The notes: generated by a model from the letters alone, not told the origin. A stretch of DNA of 64,000 nucleotides from Halichondria panicea (GCF_963675165.1 NC_087387.1:3498990-3562989); one strand, 5' to 3'; counted from the stretch's first letter, positions 23,440 to 34,690 are shown. Made by a program: numbers and translations.

Positions 23440-24094
23440 TGTTTGTGTTAAACGTGGCACTTTTGGTTATTGATATTGACTGGAATATGTACGAATGTTG
23501 TGATGGTAGTACCAGGCTTAAGATGTACCAGGCTTAAGAGAGGTGGTAGATTGTCATGATTTATGATAGTATCTGTGGCTGGTGTTTCTGCCTCTATATC
23601 ACAACTACCGCTGTTCAGCGGTAGAGGAGGTGAATTCGGAGGAGTGGTGATTGGACTGGTTGGCGGCGGTAGAGGAGGTGAATTCGGAGGAGTGGTGATT
23701 GGACTGGTTGGCGGTGGAGTAGGTGAATTCGGAGGAGTGGTGATTGGACTGGTTGGCGGTGGATGAGGTGAATTCGGAGGAGTGGTGATTGGACCTGGTT
23801 GGTGGTAGAGGAGGTGAATTCGGAGGAGTGGTGATTGGACTGGTTGGCTGTAAGCTGGTAATCGAAACTGTAGCTGTATGTGCGCTACAATCGGCTAGGT
23901 TGTACGATTGTAGTGACGGTGAAGTGAGGGATGTCCGAAGGATATCAGAGAGTGTACATTGCTTTGATGATGCTTCAATCTTTTTTTTGTCAATGACTTG
24001 CACACCAAAGGATGTTACTTTAGGAAGTGAAGACAACGCTATGCGGTGGAAGCTCTTTGCTCTCTTTGGCTCTAAAAATATATTAGGAGCATAA
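23440..24094 (-). pseudogene. Thr/Pro/Ser-rich linker with 54-bp tandem repeats (MULE polyprotein region)
   Basis: The minus strand reads IFLEPKRAKSFHRIALSSLP at about 24080-24020, then SFGVQVIDKKKIEASSKQ, then a run of SPITTPPNSPPLP repeats (23620-23850, about five copies of a 54-bp unit containing ggtgaattcggaggagtgg). It ends with NHDNLPPLLSLVHLKPGTTI (about 23555-23495). Small indels shift the frame between repeat copies. It lies between the Ulp1 and transposase regions in the same orientation and may be a spacer of one protein or the start of the transposase gene. The glycine-rich plus-strand frames here are shadows. Confidence 0.5.
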
Positions 24095-24439
24095 TACAGA
24101 CAGCAATTGCGGTCTGTTCTCTCACCGGCAGGTCTACATTATTGTGTGAACACAAGGGGTTGGGTAAATCTGTTGATTACATAGTTGATTACATAATAGG
24201 TACATATACTGTATACTTACAATAGCTTCCCGTTTAGAAGTTCCTCATACATTATCTTTCTGATTATGCCGATATCCATCTATACATGATTTAAGTAAAG
24301 ATGCCAGTGTGGTACGTTTGAATGCACACATGTCCTACATTTACTTGTTTGAAGTTAATGGGTTCTTCCCTTGTGATGTGTAGAGCATACTGTTAATAAT
24401 CAAGGGGCTTAGTTTCATTGTTAGCAGATTGATAACGGC

Positions 24440-25416
24440 ATTTACCTGGCATACGAAGACGCCACAATCGATCCCATTTGTCTGGTCTGGTATTTTCTGT
24501 GTGTACAATATCACTATAAAGTAAAGTACCATGAATGACAATCCTACAAACCTTTTTAGCAATAAAGGACCACTCTCTCCAGTCCATACCTCTATCAGAA
24601 AGATCGTTCAAATAGGACCTTACAAATGAAATGAGCAGTAATGTTGAATTCTTCTATACTTACTGTACACTTTACGTCACTTGTCCAACAAAACTTATGT
24701 TCTCGTTCAAAAGAGAGTCGTAGAACTCTATTTCTTTCTTAGGAATGTTGATGCTCTTTAATGTTTACACGTATATGTGCATGTATACATGGATCAACTG
24801 TTTACTGCTATTATGGGTCACTATACTCACCAAAAGTGTCCAGTGATTACGTTAATAATGAAAAACAGTCATTCTTTCTGAAGAATGTTTGCCTATAATT
24901 ATGTACATGAATTTATTAAATGGTCGTAAACATGCCATATGTAGACGCACTTCTCCATACACGGTTGCGGTCTAAGTATACCTTTTTGAATAGACTAGGG
25001 AGACCAGAGAATCCTCTTGTTTGGTACATGTCTAGGAATAGGCTAGTAAACACCTGGATGTGCTTCCCTCTCTGTATTGAGATACTTGTGCAAATTTTCG
25101 CACAAACTACCAATTTCGTATTTTGACGTTGAACCTATTGTGCCGTAGGTACTCTACTGATAAAAATAAGAAAACTTCCACCATACGAAAATTGCGTAGT
25201 ACCACAATGTCCTACTTTTAAATTATTAAATTAATTACATGTACCTCAGTGGCTTCTGTTGATATCAGCTTCAGGTATGTTTCAATTATCTATAGAGTAC
25301 AATCATTATAACTGTGTGTCATCATGTGATGCGTTATACATGTACCTCAGCATTTAGCCATCCAGTTCCTAAAAGTCTTCGACTGGTATTCAATGACAAA
25401 ACTGTTGGGTGGTCAC
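24440..25416 (-). CDS. C48 (Ulp1/SENP-like) cysteine protease, multi-exon
   Basis: This gene sits inside the Mutator-like element. Exons read on the minus strand: 25416-25346 (LLGTGWLNAE), 25289-25245 (IIETYLKLISTEATE, exactly 15 codons), others between, one ending at 24831 with RNHWTLL, one near 24750-24675 with IPKKEIEFYDSLL, 24618-24552 (YLNDLSDRGMDWREWSFIAK) and 24496-24446 (KIPDQTNGIDCGVFVCQ, 17 codons). All have GT/AG edges. The protease triad is complete: His in NHWTL, Asp in FYDSL, Cys in DCGVF. The family cleaves SUMO/Ubl-type conjugates. It is downstream of the USP region and upstream of the linker and transposase in the same orientation, so it may be part of one polyprotein gene. 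The middle exon at 25113-24916 is uncertain. Confidence 0.75.
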
Positions 25417-25507
25417 CTGTATTGTATGGAACAAATTGTATGGAACAAATACAGCTGTTAATGTCTCCCATTGCCTCGGTTTCTAACTGCAGTACATGCG
25501 TACTTAC

Positions 25508-27191
25508 CTTGAACCAATTCATAAAACAACATAAACGGGCTTTGTTGCAATACAGTTGCTAAGCTCACTGGTGTCACCTAGTTTCAAATTGTACAAAATT
25601 AATGTCTATCCGTGTTGTATAATTATGTCATACTTTACTTACATCACTGTCACTTGCACGAAACCATTTAGATTGATCCTTGATTGACCGAAAGAAGGCT
25701 GTGTAATGTTTCAGTGTGACAGTCAACTGATTGTGTGCCATCAATTTGTACACACTTCGTTTGCTTGGAACGTGGAGAGCTATAAGTAAGAAAACAGTAA
25801 ATAAAGAAAACAGTAAATAATACAAGTTATTACTGTGTAGATATAATAAGTACCTGAATTTGGACTTTGAAGTTTGTACGATTTCTGTATGAGAATACAT
25901 CATTACTCTTTTCTGTTTATGTTCATCCCGCTTGAAACTTCGTGTATCTTGGTTGATTTACGTGAATACAGAGGCATTTTGGTAACGTCCCCAGTTCATT
26001 ACTTATCTCCAATTCTACCTTCTTGTCAAGGCATCTGTAGTAATTATAGGACTCTGTAACTACTATACTGTATTGTTTCTATGGCAATTGAATGCATGCG
26101 ATATAATGTACGCAAATATCACACGTGACTTCTAAATTAATACCTGACACACTCTCCCACACTTTCTCCTTCCACCCACTCAGAAAACAAATCTTGGACA
26201 TTAAGCGGTCTGGTGTCCTGAAATGTTTTAGACACAAACAATTTTCTTCAAGTGTTAAACAGGCAAGCAAGCAAGCTAGTACATGAACACTGACCAGTAT
26301 GTGCATGTATAATAGATTGGCGCATAATAGATGGAACAATTTAACTTACACGTGTATGTAGTTCTATGCACGTGGTTGTTGTCGTGTTTGGATGTTGAAT
26401 TTGGTGACCACACCTCACACATTTGACTAATGGTAATAATATTAGTATGTTTATTATTACTGTCATTACAACTTTACTTTGGCTTGTGACAGTTGCTGAT
26501 AAGGTTGAGGCAATGACGTCCTTGGCCCTAGATTATTCATTGACCTTAAGTAATGATAGTTATATGTTCTAGTACTAACCTTGAATCTACTTTCCCCTCG
26601 AAGCTAGCTAAAAGAGCCAAGTAGAATTCGTGAGCATCATATTGTTGCCCCTTCTTTATGTCCAATGATACATCTGTTATACAAACACTTATTTTTGTTA
26701 TAGCAGAAAATGCTGTCATTTACCGGGTAAACAAGAGAGCATAGGATGTACTGTGACAGATGTAGAGCGACTTTGTACGTATGAGTAGTCACTCAGTACC
26801 CTTCCAATTGCACCAATGCTACACAGATGACCTGGATTGAGATGGCACAGTACATCCATGCAAGCACCTTTTATGTCTATCTCCCTATATTAAGAGTCTA
26901 CTCTGTACTTACTAATCCAGCATACTAATCCAGCAACAGTTCTCGCAATCTCCTGAATGTACCCTGGAAAACTCATTGAAAATGCACGAGAAGCTGGGAG
27001 TGTTGAACATGCATTGAAGGACAGCATTCATATAGCAATTTGACGCTGGGTTGGTAAAGCCTGGTGGATAAGCCGTTGTACACCTCTCCTGGTTCTCTGC
27101 TATCATCGGTTAACTGGCTCAGAGGCTTGGGTTTCCTCTTGAGAGGGTCAGGTTTCTTCCTGGAAAGACACAATGGTTTCCTCTTGCTCAT
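25508..27191 (-). CDS. C19 ubiquitin-specific protease (USP) domain, multi-exon
   Basis: It starts with ATG at 27191 (MSKRKPLCLSRKK, basic) and, after a one-base frame change, continues GFTNPASNCYMNAVLQC, the Cys box with the catalytic Cys (about 27060-27010). Later exons carry GACMDVLCHLNPGHL (about 26865), IKKGQQYDAHEFYLALLASF (about 26665-26605), then a Cys-containing stretch around MSKICFLSGWKEKVWES (about 26210-26150), KHYTAFFRSIKDQSKWFRAS (His box, about 25705-25645) and the terminal MLFYELVQ (ends at 25508 before GTAAGT). The order and motifs match a complete USP fold. The family removes ubiquitin from proteins. It is the first gene of the Mutator-like element, so it probably serves the element rather than the host. 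The frame change near 27090 may inactivate this copy. Confidence 0.75.
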
Positions 27192-27282
27192 GTTGGCCAG
27201 CTGATACCTCTTCAATGTTTAAAGTTCGCGTGTAGTTGGAGGTAAACACGTGGGCATGGTATTATGGTATTATTCGGAAGTA

Positions 27283-27333
27283 TACGCGATTCCGTAAAAT
27301 ACTGAGCCCAAAATAAAAATTTGCAATAACAGG
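27283..27333 (-). repeat. Right TIR and 9-bp duplication of the Mutator-like element
   Basis: It ends aaaataaaaatttgc at 27324, the inverted partner of 16526-16567, followed by AATAACAGG (27325-27333). Confidence 0.9.
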
Positions 27334-28190
27334 AAGGTTTCCATATGCTGACTCAACGATATTTGTTGCTGACTCAGCAATTTTAAATCAGCTAGCTAGC
27401 TAGCTAGCTACATGTAGTTCTAGTGAGGCAGAGCTCATGTCAACGATTCTTCCAGAGACTAGACTCATGCATATACACTACTGTGGACTAGACTCATCTA
27501 CTTGTAAGAAAGGTATATAAAAAGGAGGAACCTCATTACACTTTATCAATACCCGCTTCTATACAACTACAGGTAGTACTGTACTGTATGTAGGTGTATG
27601 TAGGTGGCTGTTGATTATGTCAAGAATTGCCAGCATGAACTTGTGAGCATCTTCTTGGTTTATACCTGTTTGGAGCGTGGTATGACTATCCTATAGCCGA
27701 CTATATAGGGCTGGACAGAAGGGAGAAGGGTATTGGCTGCCAGTGATGCATCTCAATAAAAAATGCATCTCAATAAAAAAGTAAGCAGCTTTTTTTTATT
27801 GTAATAACAATTATCACTTTTCAGCTGAGAGTTTCCAGAGGGAAGAAGCCTGGGATACATGCAGCCTCACTATACATGATAACTTTTCACTTCACTTTAC
27901 TTCCCTGAACATAATTTCTGTTAAAAGTTTACATCGAATGTGCATTAATAGTCTCTGTACCATGATCATGTGTTTCAAATGTTTATGCATGCCTCCTCCA
28001 ACATGCAAGATGATCAACACTGAAACCATAATTATAAACCACTAACTCAGCCATGATGTATTTAGGATTGGCTTACATACTTATAAGGCTCTTGATAGCA
28101 CCAGGGACCAGGGAGCACTCTTGTGCTCCTGATAGCACAAGAAAATATATAGAGGGCGATCATAATTCGAAAGTGCCAAGTCAGCATATG
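27334..28190. other. No gene seen; (AGCT)n run
   Basis: A short (agct)n microsatellite lies at about 27389-27412. A duplicated 'atgcatctcaataaaaaa' occurs at about 27745-27780. Nothing else is recognisable. Confidence 0.4.
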
Positions 28191-28194
28191 GTTA

Positions 28195-28919
28195 ATATCA
28201 CCATTCCAGCTTTCGGTGTTAAAGTTCCTTTGTCTAATAAAAGCGAGCAAAATGTAGAACTTGCACATGCGTTACTTATAACTGAAGTGATCCTGTACCA
28301 AGAACGATGGAACAGGGTCACTAAAGTAGAAAGCTGTATATACCAGGAACAATGGAACAGGGTCAGGGTCACTAAAGTAGAAGCTTGAATTATAGCGCCT
28401 GCTGCTGACTGGGATCCTACTCCATGCAGCCAGCCATACTTCTCTGAGACTCCAGGCTTCTTTACTGTGATCCTAATCCACAGTGCATATATCTATAGTA
28501 CCACTACCTGTTCTCAAATGTTTCAGCATGCCTCCAGTCTGGTTTAGTTTTATTGCTCTGAGTTGCTGTGCAAGTCATACATGATGAACATACATGATGA
28601 ACAACATCACTATATTCACTGCATTATATTTCTGGTTTCTTTTTAATCATGTCACCAGCCGAGGGTTTGCACTCTAGTTTGTTTGTTTGTCTGTTTGTGA
28701 CGACTCACCTGGATGCCATAGCGCTGCATTTGCAGCATAGGTAGCCTTCACAGACTTGATTTAAGTAGTGGCAGATTTTGATGTTAAAGCTTCTTGTTAA
28801 AGCTTCTTTGTCGAGCAAAAGCTAAGAACTAGGTCTGCTTACCTGGATATTCTAGCACTGCGTTTACAGCATGAGCAGCCTCCACACAACAAGTTAGTAC
28901 TTTTGATAGTGGCAGCTTT
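28195..28919 (+). repeat. CR composite repeat, array 4 left half (+)
   Basis: This is a full set of boxes: ctgtaccaagaacgatgg, accaggaacaatgg, gactccaggcttcttta, tttcagcatgcctccag, catgtcaccagccgaggg, (gttt)n with gactcacctggatgcc, and gtctgcttacctggatatt. It ends in gatagtggcagcttt at 28919, where the rve/HECT transposon begins. The array resumes at 34780. Confidence 0.85.
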
Positions 28920-29025
28920 ATATGGAACGCCAAATAGGTCAAAAATACATCCCACTTCATAGGGGTGTCTCACACATCTATCGGTTGCTTTGCACACATC
29001 GATCTTTACCCACTTGTACACTTTT

Positions 29026-29258
29026 GACATCTATAGACATCTATAGACTACTTGACATCTATCGACTACTTGACATCTATCGACTACTTGACATCTATCG
29101 ACTACTTGACATCTATCGACTACTTGACATCTATCGACTACTTGACATCTATCGACTACTTGACATCTATCAACTAATTGACATCTATCAACTACTTGAC
29201 ATCTATCGACTAATTGACATTTATCGACTACTTGACATCTATCGACTACTTGACACTA
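29026..29258 (+). repeat. 18-bp tandem array, left end of the rve/HECT transposon
   Basis: About 13 copies of ttgacatctatcgactac occur with few substitutions. It is part of the left subterminal region. It is not a CRISPR: the units are contiguous with no unique spacers. Confidence 0.9.
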
Positions 29259-29713
29259 GTTGGAATCCGCCCAACTATACTTGACACTATCCATGTACAG
29301 TTCATTTAGTCTAGATAGTAGATTACCACAAATGTGTGAGTAGTTGTACTGAAATGTAAATATCTTTTGATTGGAGCATTTCTAAGAAATGGTGTTGATA
29401 CCCGTGTGTAGATGAATGACTAAACTACATCATATCCAAAAATGTTTCCATTAGTAAAACCAGTAGGTTTTACATAGGATTGGCAGTGGGTTTGCCTGTG
29501 TTTAGCAATATTTCAATTATTTTGACTCATGTTCAAACTGTTCTATCTCTGCAGGGAAAGGCCACATCAAGAAACTGGCTGAACAGATAGTTTATTTAGC
29601 CTTTTCTCTCTTTGTATCTCTCATTTCATAATCCATAAACATTTTAATGAATAAATATTTTCATTTTAAAAATTGCACTATTTCGACGTTTCACCGCTCT
29701 TTGTCTGACTGAC

Positions 29714-29746
<33 letters not shown>

Positions 29747-30887
29747 TTCTTGCCCAGCATTTACTCCAAGTACAGCCATCTCCAGGACATTCTGCACAGG
29801 GTTTCCAAACGACTACAACCTGGATTACAAAGCGCTTCTTCAGATTTGCGATTGCTTCCACGAGGCAGATGACCTCTCAGTCTCTATTTCTCTTACCTAG
29901 ACAATTCCGCCATCTTTAATGACTCAGCAATTGCGTTGTGGCCAATAATAATAGATAGGCGTGGCTAATAAACCGTCCGCCTAAAATCAGTGCAGCAGTG
30001 CTTTTCCAGAGCCTGAGGTGTTCCTTTTCTTCACACTGTTCAGCTCTAGCTCCCTTTCTCTGACAGGCATGCTATATGCACTGGCTAGATATCATGCTCT
30101 TAAAATGGCTGTCATTTAATACTGATTCGCAAATTCAACATAATTATCAAGTAATAAATTATTACTCATTATACTATAATTATTAGTCCAGAGATATTCG
30201 AGAAGATATCTGATTAGTCCTGTCTTCTCTTCTTGTACTGCCTCTTGACGTTCCACTTATGCATGTCATGATACGTAAACTGTACTGAAAAAGAAAGGGA
30301 ATCCGACTAGAAAAACATTTGCAATGTGAAAAATTGCTAGGATTGGCCAGGGGAACCACAAAAAAGCGTGGGAACAAGAAATCAGACGAGAGCATAACTC
30401 CAATCCGTTACAACGTCATGAACATGTACAATACATAGTATATTAAATAATAGACTGTGTTCCAGATCCACCTATCAGCTTCCATCCACCACATCATTCC
30501 ATGCAGTCACCAGTACGGTCCGTGCATGTTACTACGCATGGATGGACTGTGTGTACCTGTGCTCAACACTGCATGTATTAGGAACATCAATTCATCACAA
30601 ATCATCATGATTATGTGCCCCACATTCTAAAATGGATGTATAATAAATATATATAGGGATTGGTCATCACTCCACCAGTAAAAATTGCGTGGCATATTGG
30701 CTGGGAAAACATGGGAAAACTACCAGTATACATGTGATTGACGTTGTAACGGATTGGAGTTATGCTCTCGTCTGATTTCTTGTTCCCACGCTTTTTTGTG
30801 GTTCCCCTGGCCAATCCTAGCAATTTTTCACATTGCAAATGTTTTTCTAGTCGGTAGAAACATAAGGTGGTGGGTTTGTGGTGATCG
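29259..30887. other. Foreign sequence inside the left arm of the transposon
   Basis: Both edges carry ttgacactagttggaatccg (29248 and 30995), so a segment was inserted or the arm was duplicated. The segment includes a (taag)n microsatellite at about 29716-29748 and a foldback repeat (see 30303-30854). No gene is seen in 29281-30290. Confidence 0.5.
30303..30854. mobile_element. Foldback MITE with arms of about 120 bp
   Basis: The left arm (30303-30425) reads ccgactagaaaaacatttgc, then gctaggattggccaggggaa, to cgttacaacgtcatg. The right arm (30735-30854) is its inverse. A diverged relative lies at 56460-56825. There is no coding capacity. Confidence 0.75.
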
Positions 30888-30888
30888 A

Positions 30889-31005
30889 CTAATTGACATT
30901 TATCGACTACTTGACATCTATCGACTACTTGACATCTACTGCTACGTATACTTACATCTATCAACTACTTGACATCTATCCGATATGATACTACTTGACA
31001 CTAGT
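30889..31005 (+). repeat. 18-bp array, inner block of the left arm
   Basis: Units of ttgacatctatcgactac are interrupted by gctacgtatacttacatc, a variant found in the right array as well (34560-34590), which proves the two arrays are inverted counterparts. Confidence 0.85.
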
Positions 31006-31176
31006 TGGAATCCGCCCAACTATACTGTACATGATCTAGTTGGGCGTGGCCCCACCCATTCATTGTAGCCCCACCCCACAGGGCATGGTCCAATTTTAGG
31101 TCAGAGTACATGTACCTACGTACCTGTGAGAAGTATAGTATAGTACAGTGCAGTGTAGTAGTAATCTAGTCTAGTC

Positions 31177-32735
31177 ATGGCTCTTCATGTTAGCTCTAAT
31201 GAAATGATCGAGTTTCTAACAATATTGGAAGATGGTAGATCTATAAGGACTATTCAAGTGGAAGATGAACAAGGAACTTCCAATGTGCACAGTCTACTTC
31301 ATCAGTGTGAAGACATTCTCGAAGTTGTTGTTTATGCCTCTGACTCCAGCTGGGTGTGGAGATGCCATTGTTGATGCAGTAACAGAAGTGTATAAGTATA
31401 TTGAAGTAAATTGCCTAAGAGATAGTCACAGAAGAGGGAGACCTTGTGTGAACGTGTCTGAGACTCAGTTGGAGCACCTTTTGTCGTTTGATTTTAGAGT
31501 TAGAGATATTGCACACGTGCTTCATGTATCTGAGAGCACTGTCAAGCGAAGAATAATACAGTTTGGATTTGAAAACAAATTACAGCGCACAGACATCTCC
31601 GAATCTGACTTGGATATTATTACTGCTGATTTTGTTCACCAGTTTCCAAACAGTGGACAAAATACTTATGATGGTTATCTAAGAGGGAAATAAGAATACA
31701 ACGATATCGAGTAAGAGAGAGCCTTTCTCGTATTGATGAAACAGGAGTACAAAGACGTCTGAGACGAGCCTTACACCGCAGGAGATATAGTGTACCTATG
31801 CCTAATAGCTTGTGGCACATAGATGGGGCACCACAAATTAACACGCTGGAGAATAGTAGTACATGGAGGCATTGATGGTTTTTCTCGATTACCAATCTAT
31901 TTAAAAGCGTCTACTAACAACAAATCTGAGACTGTACTACAGTGTTTTTTGCACGCTGTTTCTTGTTATGGTTTACCTTCACGTGTGCGGTGTGATAAAG
32001 GAGGCGAAAACGTTAAAGTCTCAGAATACATGCTTTCAAATCCTGAACGAGGTCCTGGTAGAGGTAGCTGTATTGTAGGGAAAAGTGTCCACAACCAACG
32101 GATAGAAAGATTGTGGAGAGACGTATTTGTTGGTTGTCTGTGTATGTTTTACCGGTTGTTCTATGCTCTCGAAGACAACAGTTTATTAGATCCTACAGAT
32201 GAAGTGGATATAATTATTTGCATTACACTTCGTGTTTCTTCCACGTATTCAACAACAACTAAATGTTTTCCGCGAGAGCTATAGCCATCACAGATTGAGA
32301 ACTGAAGGCAATAGGACGCCATACCAGCTTTGGATAGAGGGAATGACCTCACTAACAACAGATGGAGCAGCATTACAAAGAGTATTGGATGATTCATCAA
32401 TTGTAAGTATTAGTGATGTGTTTAGTGATGTGTTTACCTTCATTAGTTTACGAAGTCTGTGCATGTAGTACGACGTACAAAATGTATTTGAAACTGGTGG
32501 GTCAAAGTATAAGCATTGTGTTTAATTATTTCCTAACTATTATTACAGAGAGATTATGGAATAGATTGGAACGGCCTCCCTTGTATCGAGTCCCAAGATG
32601 GGGTTGCAGTCCCAAGCACTAATTGCCCACTGTCTGATGCAGTTTAGTATGCTTAAAGAAGAGGTGAACCCACTTGCTGTTTGTGATGACTATGGCATAT
32701 CGTTGTTTGGTCGCACCAAAGACTTTAGTAGCTAG
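31177..32735 (+). pseudogene. rve-type (integrase-core) DDE transposase, frameshifted
   Basis: It starts MALHVSSNEMIEFLTILEDG. It continues in another frame through RDSHRRGRPCVNVSETQLEH and VRDIAHVLHVSESTVKRRI (helix-turn-helix, about 31505-31560), then DIITADFVHQFPNSGQNTYD. After a frame break near 31692 it reads [16 protein letters not shown], then [30 protein letters not shown] and [16 protein letters not shown]. The triad is D in WHIDG (about 31820), D in CDKGGE (about 31995) and E in RIERLW (about 32103). An intron is likely at 32403-32548 (GT..AG), followed by RDYGIDWNGLPC and an end at DDYGISLFGRTKDF. At least three frame breaks make this copy inactive. Similar integrase-core proteins are widespread in invertebrate and fish genomes. 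The superfamily name (IS3EU- or Ginger2-like) is uncertain. Confidence 0.8.
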
Positions 32736-32739
32736 ATGT

Positions 32740-32944
32740 CTGTCTATTTAGAATAATGTAAATGTAACATAATGATATTGAAAGAATCATGATAAAGTAT
32801 GAAAGTGATACAGGGTGAATAGAACACAAAAAGAGTATAATGTTCGAAAGAATTATGATAAATTATGATAAAGTATGAAAGTGATACAGGGTTAATAGGT
32901 TTTGTCAAACACAAAAAGAGTATATGTTCATTTTATTGCAGTGC
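32740..32944. repeat. Short direct duplication between the two converging genes
   Basis: A block with gataaagtatgaaagtgata, cagggt and aacacaaaaagagtata occurs twice, at about 32790-32842 and 32873-32925. Confidence 0.6.
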
Positions 32945-34450
32945 TTATAGGCAACCAAATCCTCCATGGTTTTTCATACCATATACCATTTTCTTTTTAA
33001 ACTCCTCTGGATTGTTATAATACTTGGAGGGCAGGGCAGGGTTAGCTCCAACGCACAAGTGGACGACGTGGGAAACACATTGGTATCGTTAAATCTCAGA
33101 CCCAAAGAGTTATCAAATCCCATCGGTGGAACAGACTCTGAACCAGTAGTAAAAGAAAGAAGGTCTTAAGACTGACAGAATCCTCCGAGTCACCTACAGT
33201 ATTAGCCTAATGATAACAGGCACACTGCAATTATAGTTCATACCTTCAACACATTCACAATCGTACAGAAAATCTACAAACAGCATGTAAGTAGCCTCTT
33301 CTTTAGCAAGATCATTTGAGCCCTTAGGTGAAAAGTGGGTGATTTTGAACATGGCCTTCATGGTCTCTGCAATAATTACAACAAAACTAATTATGGTTAC
33401 CAGTTACACACGACACTTACCAGCAGTCAGAACTTGTGTGTTATTGTGCACAAATAGAGGCCTCATTAGTTCAGGGTACTTCACAATTGCTTCTCCCACA
33501 CCGTTCACTTGCAATCCCTCCTTAAGCTGGTTAATCTCTGCTAAAGACTCGAGAAGAGTGTAGTAGAGTTTTAGTGTCTTCACTATCTCAACTTTGTCTG
33601 CTTGCGTCGAGGTAAAAAGTGGCTTGCTGTACCCGGCATTCACAATGGTGTCACATTCATCAAGGATACAATCTTTTAGGTCTTTGTCATCAGCAGCATC
33701 ATTGATCTGCAGGTACAGTGTTGAATTATACACATAATTATATAGATAATATTATATACCTTCTGAATAAGGATCCGGACGTTAGTATTTGGTACTTCTT
33801 CATCAGGTATGTCAATATCACAGATTTTAACACCACACAAGTATGCGTAGAGACTACTTCCAAAAAAGGAGAAACCACTACCACCCTGAGTGATTCCCAT
33901 GGTCATCAATTTTCCTACGGGAAGAAACTTCTCACCCTGTATAAAAAAGTGTATGTCAGCGACTACGCATACACACTTTTACATCATACCTGCAAAGCCA
34001 ATAATCGTGCCGCACAACCTTACTGTTCTCATGGCCCTCAAACATGGACTGAGCTATCTCTTTCCCCAACAGGCACCAAAACTCCCTGGATGGGCCTCCA
34101 CCATCTTCTGCTTCCTCACTTACAAAGTGAACCTTAATTAGAGCATAATGTAGAGTGTTTATACACCATTAATCCTTATTCTAACCGTCAATGTCTTGAT
34201 GCTTGTAAATGCAGGCCGCCTTGCAGCTCTGAGTGCATCTACTAACACATGAGTGCGTCGTATTGGGTATTCCTTGAACCGATACTCAGACAGAAGCTTC
34301 AGCAAGCAAGAAAGAGAGCTGACCATCACACTGCACACAGTACAGGTATAAAAAGTGTTATAGTGAAATTTAAAGCTTACGATTTATGTTGAGTATCAGG
34401 TTGCTTGCTCTCTGTCAAAGCCTGTTTAAGTAAGGCATCCTCGATCTCCT
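32945..34450 (-). pseudogene. HECT-domain E3 ubiquitin ligase carried by the transposon
   Basis: Minus-strand exons, with approximate ends: 34450-34386 (EIEDALLKQALTESKQ), 34338-34187 (LLKLLSEYRFKEYPIRRTHV), 34135-33990 (HFVSEEAEDGGGPSREFWCL, LLGKEIAQSMFEG), 33938-33760 (GITQGGSGFSFFGSSLYAYL), 33712-33420 (YYTLLESLAEINQLKEGL, YPELMRPLFVHNN), 33366-33243 (FSPKGSNDLAKEEATYMLF) and 33172-32945 (FTTGSESVPPMGFDN, FPTSSTCALELTLP). The catalytic Cys is in SSTCALE. One frameshift in a gccct repeat near 33040 precedes the tail NPEEFKKKM and the stop at 32945. HECT enzymes pass ubiquitin through this Cys to substrates. The 5' part runs into the 18-bp array at 34505, so an upstream substrate-binding region is absent or very short. 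Confidence 0.8.
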
Positions 34451-34504
34451 ATAACATTAAATCAATATTGTAACACTAACTTCACTAAAAGGATACTAAC
34501 CTCA

Positions 34505-34690
34505 AGTAGTCGATAGATGCTGTCAAGTAGCTGATAGATGTCAAGTAGTTGATGGATGTCAACTAGCTGATAGATGTAAGTATACGTAGCAGTAGATGTC
34601 AAGTAGTCGATAGATGTCAATTAGTCGATAAATGTCAAGTAGTCGATAAATGTCAAGTAGTCAATAGATGTCAAAAGTGTACAAGTGGGT
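34505..34690 (-). repeat. 18-bp tandem array, right end of the rve/HECT transposon
   Basis: Inverted counterpart of 29026-29258 and 30889-31005: units of gtagtcgatagatgtcaa with the same gctacgtatac variant unit in reverse. Confidence 0.9.

Larger units (their letters stand above)
16526..27324 (-). mobile_element. 10.8-kb Mutator-like transposon carrying USP and Ulp1 proteases
   Basis: Inverted ends of 42 bp with two mismatches lie at 16526-16567 and 27283-27324 (GCGAATTTTTATTTTGGGCT and, reversed, GCAAATTTTTATTTTGGGCT). They are bracketed by AATAACAGG at 16517-16525 and again at 27325-27333, a perfect 9-bp duplication as made by Mutator-type transposases. All native genes read on the minus strand: a C19 ubiquitin-specific protease (27.2-25.5 kb), a C48 Ulp1 protease (25.4-24.4 kb), a Thr/Pro-rich linker with tandem repeats, and a MULE transposase with SWIM finger (23.3-21.5 kb). 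The 4.3-kb segment 16801-21114 is a later Ginger1-like insertion, leaving about 6.5 kb of original element. Ulp1-bearing MULEs are known. The USP partner is, to my knowledge, unusual. Confidence 0.88.

Noticed and set aside
23563-24094. Plus-strand Gly-rich frames over tandem repeats
   Set aside because: They are shadows of the Thr/Pro-rich linker read on the minus strand of the Mutator-like element.
29026-29258. Regular 18-bp direct repeats that could suggest a CRISPR array
   Set aside because: The units are contiguous with no unique spacers, and they pair with an inverted array at the other end of a transposon. The setting is eukaryotic.
28922-29284. 120-residue plus frame with repeated DIYRLL
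   Set aside because: It is only the translation of the 18-bp array and the TIR; there is no domain or codon signal.
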